Shown: positions 1 through 5,323 of the stretch, piece by piece
How the letters are laid out: each line of letters opens with the position of its first letter
Position numbering within the stretch: the first letter of the stretch is position 1
Source of the DNA: an uncultured Collinsella sp.
GTDB lineage: Bacteria; Actinomycetota; Coriobacteriia; Coriobacteriales; Coriobacteriaceae
DNA: 5,323 nt
Reading direction: 5' to 3'
Assembly: GCA_958445895.1 (NCBI GenBank)
Contig: CAUCTV010000084.1
Span: forward strand, 1 to 5,323
Notes under the pieces: model-generated
Seen by the model: only the letters and a program-made list of their open reading frames with translations
The model's database searches: none
What the model was told of the DNA's origin: nothing
Program-made: the position numbers and the translations under genes

Positions 1-110
1 GGAATCGCAAAGTGCAAACAGAAAAGTTGGCATTTTTTGAATCGCTTGGCTTCGTGACGGGATCGAGAAGGTCAAAAACGGGCTCTGACCAGCATGGCTG
101 CATACAACAA

Positions 111-170
111 ATTGTTCAAAATAGGTATTTATAGACGACGTGGCAGCAATTTTAAAAATATTTGAACGGT
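111..170. repeat. Inverted repeat, AT-rich
   Basis: GTTCAAA at 114-120 is matched by its exact reverse complement TTTGAAC at 161-167. In RNA the stem could extend outward by an A-U and two G-U pairs, to 111 and 170. The 40-base interior is very AT-rich. No T-run follows, so it is not a classical terminator. The function is unknown, and a 7-bp perfect arm pair can occur by chance. Confidence 0.35.
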
Positions 171-259
171 GTTGTGAGCCACTGGTATGCATTTTGCGAC
201 CACAGCCTTGCAATGGCTGACCTGCAGTTTGATTTGGTTTGTCCCCGCAGCGCCGTATC

Positions 260-268
260 TTGTCCACA
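260..268 (+). promoter_or_regulatory. Candidate DnaA box
   Basis: TTGTCCACA is an exact match to the DnaA-box form preferred in high-GC Actinobacteria such as Streptomyces and mycobacteria. A weaker 7-of-9 match, TTGTCCCCG, lies just upstream at 239-247. I found no other perfect copy in the window. A single box is too little for an origin but could bind DnaA as a regulator or titration site ahead of the ssb-containing operon. Chance occurrence is possible. Confidence 0.35.
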
Positions 269-277
269 GTTCCGTCA

Positions 278-298
278 AGCATTTGGTCAGCATTTGGT
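278..298 (+). repeat. Tandem direct repeat AGCATTTGGT x2
   Basis: AGCATTTGGT occurs at 278-287 and again at 289-298, an 11-base period that is about one helical turn. A third ATTTGGT core is at 232-238. Such spacing would put two copies on the same DNA face, as in some regulator sites, but no regulator is identified. The repeats lie 70-90 bases upstream of the candidate rpsF promoter. Confidence 0.5.
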
Positions 299-367
299 TG
301 GAAGACGCATGAAATGCCGTGTGAGTATGGGCATATGTGGAGGTCATGAGGTTGTAGCTGCATATTC

Positions 368-396
368 TTGCGGCCTGGGAGGTTGAAAGATATTAT
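368..396 (+). promoter_or_regulatory. Candidate promoter of the rpsF operon
   Basis: A -35-like TTGCGG (368-373) is separated by exactly 17 bases from a -10-like TATTAT (391-396, five of six consensus bases). Transcription would start near 403, giving a leader of about 65 bases that contains the hairpin at 413-441. It is the best-placed sigma-70-type promoter upstream of rpsF. The -35 is weak, so the call is provisional. Confidence 0.45.
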
Positions 397-412
397 TACC
401 AAGTCTTTTCCT

Positions 413-441
413 GCTTCAGGCGCACCTTCACGACCTGAAGC
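413..441 (+). promoter_or_regulatory. rpsF mRNA leader hairpin
   Basis: GCTTCAGG (413-420) and CCTGAAGC (434-441) are perfect complements, giving an 8-bp stem. CG at 421-422 can pair with CG at 431-432 past a bulged A433, leaving the loop CACCTTCA. No T-run follows, so it is not an intrinsic terminator. In many bacteria the rpsF leader carries a structure bound by the S6:S18 complex, which represses the operon. The position fits that role, because both S6 and S18 are encoded downstream. Whether the specific recognition bases are present cannot be settled by eye. Confidence 0.55.
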
Positions 442-452
442 CACATTTGCCC

Positions 453-463
453 AGAGGAGGTGA
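453..463 (+). promoter_or_regulatory. Strong ribosome binding site of rpsF
   Basis: AGAGGAGGTGA contains GGAGGTGA, a near-full match to the 16S rRNA anti-Shine-Dalgarno end, 7 bases before the ATG at 468. It rules out the in-frame TTG at 447, since the site would then lie inside the coding region. Confidence 0.9.
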
Positions 464-467
464 CAAT

Positions 468-761
468 ATGAAGGCTTATGAACTGCTGTTCTTTGTTGAC
501 CCGTCGCTCGACCCCGAGACTCGTCTCGCTGTTATGAAGCGTATCGATACCACGATCGCTGAGGGCGCTGGCAAGGTCGACTCCGTTGACGAGTGGGGCA
601 AGCGCAAGCTCGCCTACGAGATCAACGACCTCACCGATGGTGACTACACCCTCATCAACTTCCACGCAGATCCTACCCAGATCGCCGAGCTTGATCGCGT
701 CCTGCGCATCACCGACGCTGTGGTCCGCCACATGATCGTCCGTCGCGACGACCAGGAGTAA
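468..761 (+). CDS. rpsF: 30S ribosomal protein S6
   Basis: A 97-residue protein of the bacterial S6 family, which sits on the platform of the small ribosomal subunit as a heterodimer with S18 and contacts 16S rRNA. Family marks are the first strand YELLFFVDP (residues 4-12), the block WGKRKLAYEI (43-52) and the C-terminal LRITDAVVRHMIVR (79-92), which give the ferredoxin-like fold. It ends with a short acidic DDQE; the long glutamate tail seen in E. coli S6 is absent. The start at 468 is set by the strong binding site at 453-463; an in-frame TTG at 447 would add seven residues and is unlikely. It is the first gene of the rpsF-ssb-rpsR-rplI unit, with its partner S18 two genes downstream. Regulation by S6:S18 binding to the leader is plausible. 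Confidence 0.97.
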   Translation: MKAYELLFFVDPSLDPETRLAVMKRIDTTIAEGAGKVDSVDEWGKRKLAYEINDLTDGDYTLINFHADPTQIAELDRVLRITDAVVRHMIVRRDDQE

Positions 762-809
762 GACTGTCGTTTTGGACTGGGCTTGTGCCCCAAGAGGAAG
801 TAGTGAGTT

Positions 810-1262
810 ATGAGCATCAATCGAGTGAACATCACCGGTAACCTCACCCGCGATCCCGAGCTGCGCGCCACCGCCGGCGGAACCCAGGTTCTGTCCTTTG
901 GCGTCGCCGTGAACGATCGTCGCCGCAACGCGCAGACTGGCGAGTGGGAGGACTATCCCAACTTTGTCGACTGCACCATGTTCGGCACCCGCGCCGAGGC
1001 CGTGAGCCGTTTCCTGGCAAAGGGAAACAAGGTCGCGATCGAGGGCAAGCTGCGCTACAGCTCTTGGGAGCGCGACGGCCAGCGCCGGAGCAAGCTTGAG
1101 GTCATCGTCGATGAGATCGAGTTTATGAGCTCCCGTGGTGGCCAGGGTGGCTACGACCAGGGCGGTTACGCCCCCGCAGCTCCCGCGCCCGCAGCACGTC
1201 CTGCCGCACCGGTGGCTACGCCGCCCGCGGTCGACGTCTACGATGAGGACATCCCGTTCTAA
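810..1262 (+). CDS. ssb: Single-stranded DNA-binding protein
   Basis: A 150-residue SSB. It coats single-stranded DNA during replication, repair and recombination and recruits partner enzymes through its C-terminal tip. The OB-fold domain covers about residues 1-106, beginning MSINRVNITGNLTRDPELR and including the FVDCTMFGTRAEAVSRFLAK region (52-71). A flexible linker rich in Gly, Pro and Ala (about 108-140) follows, with RGGQGGYDQGGY at its start. The tip is DEDIPF (145-150), the conserved acidic docking peptide. The ATG at 810 has AGAGGAAG at 793-800, nine bases upstream. The gene starts 48 bases after rpsF; this spacer can form a small GGGC/GCCC hairpin (779-790) and has no terminator. As the only SSB in the canonical rpsF-ssb-rpsR position, it is probably the housekeeping copy. 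Confidence 0.97.
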   Translation: MSINRVNITGNLTRDPELRATAGGTQVLSFGVAVNDRRRNAQTGEWEDYPNFVDCTMFGTRAEAVSRFLAKGNKVAIEGKLRYSSWERDGQRRSKLEVIVDEIEFMSSRGGQGGYDQGGYAPAAPAPAARPAAPVATPPAVDVYDEDIPF

Positions 1263-1289
1263 GGGTTGTTCACCTATTTTTGAGTGAGA

Positions 1290-1315
1290 GGCGGCTTCGG
1301 TTCGCCGAAGTTGCC
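1290..1315 (+). promoter_or_regulatory. UUCG-capped hairpin between ssb and rpsR
   Basis: GGCGGCTTCGG (1290-1300), the tetraloop TTCG (1301-1304) and CCGAAGTTGCC (1305-1315) form an 11-bp stem with two internal G-U pairs, closed by the very stable C(UUCG)G loop. The following bases are AAACGAAAGG, not a T-run, so it is not a standard intrinsic terminator. It ends just before the rpsR ribosome binding region. It could be an mRNA-stability or processing element, or tune S18 translation relative to SSB. These roles are inferred. Confidence 0.7.
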
Positions 1316-1334
1316 AAACGAAAGGTATTTTGAC

Positions 1335-1601
1335 ATGGCTAATGATTTTTCTGCACGTCAGCCGCGTCGTAAGTACTGCCAGTTCTGCAAGGAGAACACT
1401 GAGTTCATCGACTATAAGGACACTCAGCTTCTCCGTAAGTACATGACCGACCGTGGCAAGATCAAGCCCCGTCGCGTCACTGGCGCTTGCACGCAGCATC
1501 AGCATGACATCGCCAACGCCATCAAGCGCGCCCGCGAGATGGCTCTCCTGCCGTACACCGTCCCCGTGGTTTCCTCTCGTGGCAACCGCGACCGCGGCTA
1601 A
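1335..1601 (+). CDS. rpsR: 30S ribosomal protein S18
   Basis: An 88-residue S18, which pairs with S6 on the 30S platform. The N-terminal YCQFCKE holds Cys15 and Cys18. With Cys52 and His55 in TGACTQHQ they form the four-ligand set of the zinc-binding (C+) S18 type. Other family blocks are IDYKDTQLLRKYM (25-37), GKIKPRRVTG (41-50) and IKRAREMALLPYT (63-75). The ATG at 1335 follows AAAGG (1321-1325) at about nine bases; an upstream in-frame GTG at 1284 would place the conserved hairpin inside the gene and add a non-family extension, so it is rejected. The gene begins 72 bases after ssb and ends 15 bases before rplI, consistent with cotranscription. The zinc-binding form suggests zinc demand; no zinc-free paralogue is seen in this window. 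Confidence 0.97.
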   Translation: MANDFSARQPRRKYCQFCKENTEFIDYKDTQLLRKYMTDRGKIKPRRVTGACTQHQHDIANAIKRAREMALLPYTVPVVSSRGNRDRG

Positions 1602-1616
1602 GAAGGGAGACGCATC

Positions 1617-2156
1617 ATGAAGGTTATTCTTCTCGATGAGATCAAGGGCAAGGGCGGCGAGGGTGACGTCGTAGAGGTCGCTCAGGGTTACGCTGAGAAC
1701 TTCCTGTTCCCCAAGAAGCTCGCTGTTGCCGCCACCAAGGGCAACCTCAAGCAGCTTGACGAGCGTCGCAACAACATCGCCAAGCGCGAGGCCGTCCGTC
1801 TGGCTACCGCCAACGAGACCAAGGCTGCCTTCGAGGGCAAGACGGTCACCGTTGACGTCAAGGTCGGCGACGAGGGCATCCTCTTTGGCTCCGTTACCGC
1901 CGCTATGATCGCTGACGCCATCAAGGCTCAGCTCGGTATGGACATCGACCGCAAGCGCGTCGAGCTCGGTAAGCCCATCAAGGTTGCCGGTGCCCACACC
2001 GTTGCCATCTCGCTGTACCGCGAGATCAAGGCCGAGGTTGTCGTTCTCGTCGGCGTTACCGCCGAGGAGCTCGCTGCCGAGGCTGAGGTCGAGGAGGCCG
2101 CTGAGGTCGCCGAGGCCGAGACCGCCGAGGTCGAGACTGAGGCTGCTGCCGAGTAG
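1617..2156 (+). CDS. rplI: 50S ribosomal protein L9 with acidic C-terminal tail
   Basis: A 179-residue L9. It binds 23S rRNA near the base of the L1 stalk and affects reading-frame maintenance. The N-terminal RNA-binding domain has the family signature across residues 11-40 (GKGGEGDVVEVAQGYAENFL, then PKKLAVAAT). A connecting helix (about 41-75) joins it to the C-terminal domain (about 76-147, including LFGSVTAAMIADAI and KPIKVAGAHTVAISLY). Typical L9 is about 148-150 residues, so the last 30 or so are extra. Residues 150-179 contain 13 Glu and otherwise mostly Ala, Val and Thr, with no basic residue. The DNA there is a low-complexity run of GAG/GCC/GTC codons. The start has AAGGGAGA (1603-1610) just upstream. 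It is the last gene before the terminator at 2191-2227. Confidence 0.96.
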   Translation: MKVILLDEIKGKGGEGDVVEVAQGYAENFLFPKKLAVAATKGNLKQLDERRNNIAKREAVRLATANETKAAFEGKTVTVDVKVGDEGILFGSVTAAMIADAIKAQLGMDIDRKRVELGKPIKVAGAHTVAISLYREIKAEVVVLVGVTAEELAAEAEVEEAAEVAEAETAEVETEAAAE

Positions 2157-2190
2157 CATTTGCTGCAACGCAACAATCTTGTTCTAAGAA

Positions 2191-2227
2191 GGGCGCTCTG
2201 GGAAACCAGGGCGCCCTTTTGTTTTTT
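2191..2227 (+). terminator. Intrinsic terminator of the rpsF-rplI operon
   Basis: GGGCGCTCTGG (2191-2201), loop GAAA and CCAGGGCGCCC (2206-2216) form an 11-bp stem with one G-U pair, followed by TTTTGTTTTTT (2217-2227). AA before and TT after the stem can extend it. This is a textbook Rho-independent terminator 34 bases after the rplI stop, and separates the ribosomal/ssb unit from dnaB. Confidence 0.95.
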
Positions 2228-2263
2228 GCGCTGAGTGAGTGTCATGGTGAACGTTGCGTCGAA

Positions 2264-2279
2264 GTCCTATATACAGGAC
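2264..2279. repeat. Near-palindrome upstream of dnaB
   Basis: GTCCTATATACAGGAC has perfect 5-bp arms (GTCCT/AGGAC) and is symmetric at 14 of 16 positions. It lies about 100 bases before the dnaB start, between the operon terminator and the candidate dnaB promoter. The size and symmetry resemble a dimeric regulator site. Alternatively its TATATA centre (2268-2273) is a weak -10, paired with TGGTGA at 2245-2250. No regulator is identified. Confidence 0.4.
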
Positions 2280-2338
2280 CGTTCATCCGTTTGGTTCGGT
2301 GATGATTGGCGGCGCGCGGCGCGTTTTGGGACCGTGGC

Positions 2339-2347
2339 TGATACTAT
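2339..2347 (+). promoter_or_regulatory. Candidate dnaB promoter (extended -10)
   Basis: TGATACTAT contains an extended -10 TG one base before TACTAT, which matches four of six consensus bases including the key first two and last. Transcription would begin near 2354, about 27 bases before the start codon. No good -35 is found 16-18 bases upstream, as is common for extended -10 promoters. A promoter must lie in 2228-2380 given the strong terminator before it. Confidence 0.4.
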
Positions 2348-2380
2348 GGATGCTCGCAAGCGATATGAATGAGGAAGCTC

Positions 2381-3772
2381 ATGGCATATGACGATAGGGA
2401 GACCGGGCTGACGGTTGAGGACCGCGGCTCCAAGTTGGGTCTTCCCCAAAACCAAGATGCAGAGGCCAATGTACTGGCCGCTATGCTGCTATCGCCCGAG
2501 GTGGTCGAAGAGGCCCAGGTCGAGCTGCAGCCCGATGACTTCTACCGGCCCATTCATAAGACCATCTATACCGCGATGGTCGATATGTACAACAGCCGCA
2601 TTCCCATCGACTCCATCTCGCTGATCGATTACCTGCGAAGCATCAACAAGCTTGATGCCGTGGGCGGCGAGGCCTACATTTTGGAGTTGATGGGTCAGAC
2701 CCTGTCGCTCGTCAACTGGCAGCACCATGCCGCTATCGTTCGCCGCGATTCGATGCTGCGTGAGCTGATCGGCGCCACCAACGAGATCAACGCGCTGGCC
2801 TATAACGCTCCCACCGATACCAAAGAGGTCGTGGAGCTGGCCGAGAGCAAGTTGCTCAAGGTCACGGCGCGCGAGGTCAAGTCGAGCTACAAGACGCTGA
2901 CCGAGTTTATGGTCGAGGCCTATAACGAGGCCGAGGAAGTGTGCCAGGCAGGCGGCCAGGCTGCGGGCGTGCCCACGGGCTTCCCGTCGCTCGACCGCAT
3001 GCTCATGGGTTTTCGCGAGGGCCAGCTCATCATCATCGGCGCCCGCCCTGCTGTGGGTAAGACGTCGTTCGCCCTGAATCTGGCGCTCAACGCTGCCGCG
3101 GCCGGTTATACCGTCGGCTTCTTCTCGCTGGAGATGTCGGGCAAGGAAATTGCCCAGCGTCTGATTTGCGCCTACGCCATGATTTCGATCAGTGACTTCC
3201 GCATGGGCCGCATTAGCCCCGAGCAGTGGGCCAATATCAACGAGGCCACGCAGACCTTGTCCAAGCTCGATATTCTGATTGACGATACGCCCGGCACCAC
3301 AGTGACCGAGATTCGCGCCAAGAGCCGCCGCATGCTCCACAACAAGGAGAAGGCCATCATCATCCTGGACTACCTGCAGCTGGTGAGTCCTCCGCCGGGA
3401 CGCCGCTCCGAGAGCCGTACCGTCGAGGTCTCCGAGATGTCGCGTGGTCTGAAGATCATGGCCAAGGAGCTCAAGATCCCGCTCATCGCGCTGTCGCAGC
3501 TCTCGCGTCAGGTCGAATCCCGTACCGGCAAGCGCCCGCAGCTTTCCGACCTTCGTGAATCGGGCTCCATCGAGCAGGACGCCGATATCGTTATGTTCTT
3601 GGACCGCTCCGCCGACGAGGCCGAAGCCTCGCGCGACGATCGACCCGACGAGGGCGTTACGCGTATCGTCGTGGCCAAGAACCGTTCGGGCCCGATCGGC
3701 GACGTCGACCTGATGTTCCTGCCGGCATCCACCAAGTTCTATGAGCTTGATGGGGCACATGCCGAGGAGTAG
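2381..3772 (+). CDS. dnaB: Replicative DNA helicase DnaB
   Basis: A 463-residue DnaB, the hexameric ATP-driven helicase that unwinds DNA ahead of the replication fork. The N-terminal helical domain spans about residues 20-125 (PQNQDAEANVLAAMLLSPE near its start) and the linker helix region about 150-185. The RecA-like C-terminal domain has Walker A GARPAVGKTS (220-229), Walker B AIIILDYLQL (325-334), the LSQLSR sensor motif (371-376) and VAKNRSGPIG (431-440), whose Arg435 is the likely arginine finger. No intein interrupts the P-loop, although inteins are common in this gene. The ATG at 2381 follows GAGGAAG (2371-2377); an in-frame ATG at 2369 adds four residues but overlaps that site. The segment 410-427 is rich in Asp, Glu and Arg. 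The gene has its own transcription start after the terminator. Confidence 0.97.
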   Translation: MAYDDRETGLTVEDRGSKLGLPQNQDAEANVLAAMLLSPEVVEEAQVELQPDDFYRPIHKTIYTAMVDMYNSRIPIDSISLIDYLRSINKLDAVGGEAYILELMGQTLSLVNWQHHAAIVRRDSMLRELIGATNEINALAYNAPTDTKEVVELAESKLLKVTAREVKSSYKTLTEFMVEAYNEAEEVCQAGGQAAGVPTGFPSLDRMLMGFREGQLIIIGARPAVGKTSFALNLALNAAAAGYTVGFFSLEMSGKEIAQRLICAYAMISISDFRMGRISPEQWANINEATQTLSKLDILIDDTPGTTVTEIRAKSRRMLHNKEKAIIILDYLQLVSPPPGRRSESRTVEVSEMSRGLKIMAKELKIPLIALSQLSRQVESRTGKRPQLSDLRESGSIEQDADIVMFLDRSADEAEASRDDRPDEGVTRIVVAKNRSGPIGDVDLMFLPASTKFYELDGAHAEE

Positions 3773-3799
3773 GACAGGCGCCCGTTGCACGGGTATACT
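3771..3799 (+). promoter_or_regulatory. Candidate purA promoter
   Basis: AGGACA (3771-3776, four of six bases of TTGACA) and TATACT (3794-3799, five of six bases of TATAAT) are separated by exactly 17 bases. The -35 overlaps the dnaB stop codon TAG (3770-3772). Transcription would start near 3806, giving a leader of about 60 bases. This suggests purA can be transcribed apart from dnaB; readthrough from dnaB is also possible because no terminator separates them. Confidence 0.6.
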
Positions 3800-3865
3800 G
3801 GGAATGTTTTGTGCTTCTGCGTGCCGGCGTGGCGCGTAGACAGTCCATGAATGTAAGGAGTAAAC

Positions 3866-5152
<1,287 letters not shown>

Positions 5153-5174
5153 TCGGGACTATTTGGTTATTGCG

Positions 5175-5222
5175 ATATACCCCTTTGCAGCCCGGGCGGG
5201 CGGCCGAGGGGTATATTTGCTT
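5175..5222 (+). terminator. Inverted repeat after purA, probable terminator
   Basis: ATATACCCCT (5175-5184) and AGGGGTATAT (5207-5216) are perfect 10-bp complements. The 22-base GC-rich interior contains a nested hairpin GCCC-gggc-GGGC (5190-5201). The 3' arm runs into TATATTTGCTT, a poor but U-rich tail. The position 22 bases after the purA stop fits a Rho-independent terminator. The tail is weaker than at 2217-2227, and the TATATT within the arm could instead act as a -10, so the role is uncertain. Confidence 0.5.
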
Positions 5223-5257
5223 GCAAAGGGCTCGCGCGGAGCGGGCCATTCATCCAT

Positions 5258-5265
5258 AGAGGAGG
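5258..5265 (+). promoter_or_regulatory. Ribosome binding site fixing a TTG start
   Basis: AGAGGAGG ends five bases before TTG at 5271. No in-frame ATG or GTG lies at a better distance, so this site is the main evidence that the following gene starts with TTG. Confidence 0.8.
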
Positions 5266-5270
5266 CACCC

Positions 5271-5323
5271 TTGAAGGCGGACACTCAAACCATCGACATC
5301 CTGTTGTTGGGCAGCGGCGGCCG
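5271..5323 (+). CDS. purD: Phosphoribosylamine-glycine ligase, 5' end only
   Basis: Only 17 complete codons are in the window; the gene continues past the right edge. They read MKADTQTIDILLLGSGG, and the last two bases (CG) are compatible with Arg. A hydrophobic strand followed by GSGGR is how PurD proteins begin (typically ILxxGSGGREHAL). PurD joins phosphoribosylamine and glycine with ATP, the second step of purine synthesis. Its place behind purA fits a purine role. The family's usual N-terminus is shorter, so about seven residues (KADTQTI) precede the normal start. The start is TTG, supported by the strong AGAGGAGG upstream. Other nucleotide-binding proteins can begin with a similar glycine-rich strand, so the identification rests on little sequence. 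Confidence 0.75.
   Translation, partial: MKADTQTIDILLLGSGG

Larger units (their letters stand above)
1..390. other. Low-GC stretch without a convincing gene
   Basis: By hand count about 46% of bases 1-420 are G or C, well below the genes to the right. No frame combines a good ribosome binding site with a recognisable protein. The most open frame is on the minus strand: no stop from about 531 down to the left edge. Its possible ATG starts are at 363, 282 and 192 (reading leftwards), none preceded by a Shine-Dalgarno sequence. On the plus strand a 41-codon frame at 187-312 encodes a hydrophobic peptide, and another frame is open at 162-386; both also lack ribosome binding sites. I do not recognise any of these peptides as a characterised family. 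The stretch may be a dispersed intergenic element, an RNA gene, the end of a minus-strand gene entering from the left, or plain spacer DNA. Confidence 0.6.

Noticed and set aside
187..312. Small hydrophobic plus-strand peptide of 41 codons
   Set aside because: It could form a membrane segment, but there is no ribosome binding site before the ATG and no recognised family; it is kept only as part of the low-GC stretch description.
1..467. Possible replication origin
   Set aside because: Only one perfect DnaA box and one weak match were found, and neither dnaA nor dnaN is in the window; an origin needs a cluster of boxes.
447..467. Alternative TTG start for rpsF
   Set aside because: The strong Shine-Dalgarno sequence would lie inside the coding region, and the ATG at 468 gives the family's normal N-terminus.
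1290..1315. Intrinsic terminator between ssb and rpsR
   Set aside because: The stem is strong but is followed by AAACGAAAGG rather than a T-run, and the operon plainly continues.
396..2168. 590-codon open frame on the minus strand, opposite rpsF, ssb, rpsR and rplI
   Set aside because: Four well-identified genes occupy the other strand. The translation is a low-complexity Leu/Gly/Asp/Val mix typical of the antisense of GC-rich genes, with no recognisable domain.
2600..3500. Intein in dnaB
   Set aside because: The Walker A region and all later motifs are continuous and the protein has the normal length.
2489..3790. 433-codon minus-strand frame opposite dnaB
   Set aside because: It is antisense to an unambiguous dnaB, of biased composition and with no known motif; it follows from codon-phase GC bias.

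Overview
The window is chromosomal housekeeping DNA from a high-GC Gram-positive bacterium. It most likely comes from the Actinobacteria, class Coriobacteriia, and is probably a Collinsella-like gut organism. This rests on strong G/C preference at third codon positions, a zinc-binding (C+) S18, a short SSB with a Gly/Pro/Ala linker ending in DEDIPF, and general resemblance of the proteins to that group. The genus is inferred from memory; no search was run.

Layout, all genes on the + strand: (1) 1 to about 390, a gene-poor stretch of roughly 46% GC by hand count, much lower than the genes. It holds several open but unconvincing reading frames, a perfect actinobacterial-type DnaA box, a tandem 10-mer repeat and an inverted repeat. 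(2) A transcription unit with a candidate promoter at 368-396 and a leader hairpin at 413-441. It runs rpsF (S6), ssb, rpsR (S18), rplI (L9) and closes with a strong intrinsic terminator at 2191-2227. (3) dnaB (replicative helicase), which needs its own promoter after that terminator; an extended -10 candidate lies at 2339-2347. (4) purA (adenylosuccinate synthetase), with a good candidate promoter whose -35 overlaps the dnaB stop codon. (5) An inverted repeat, possibly a terminator, followed by the first 17 codons of a TTG-started gene that looks like purD.

Together the genes serve ribosome assembly (S6 and S18 bind each other on the 30S platform; L9 is on the 50S), replication (SSB and DnaB meet at the fork) and purine synthesis (PurA, PurD). 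The gene order rpsF-ssb-rpsR-rplI-dnaB is a widely conserved bacterial cluster. All complete genes are intact, of normal length and carry their key motifs; the only clear departure is a Glu/Ala-rich tail on L9.

I found no defence system, mobile element, CRISPR array, tRNA or rRNA. The parts most worth a second look are the non-coding ones: the low-GC stretch at the left edge, the rpsF leader hairpin, the UUCG-capped hairpin between ssb and rpsR, and the symmetrical element between purA and purD.
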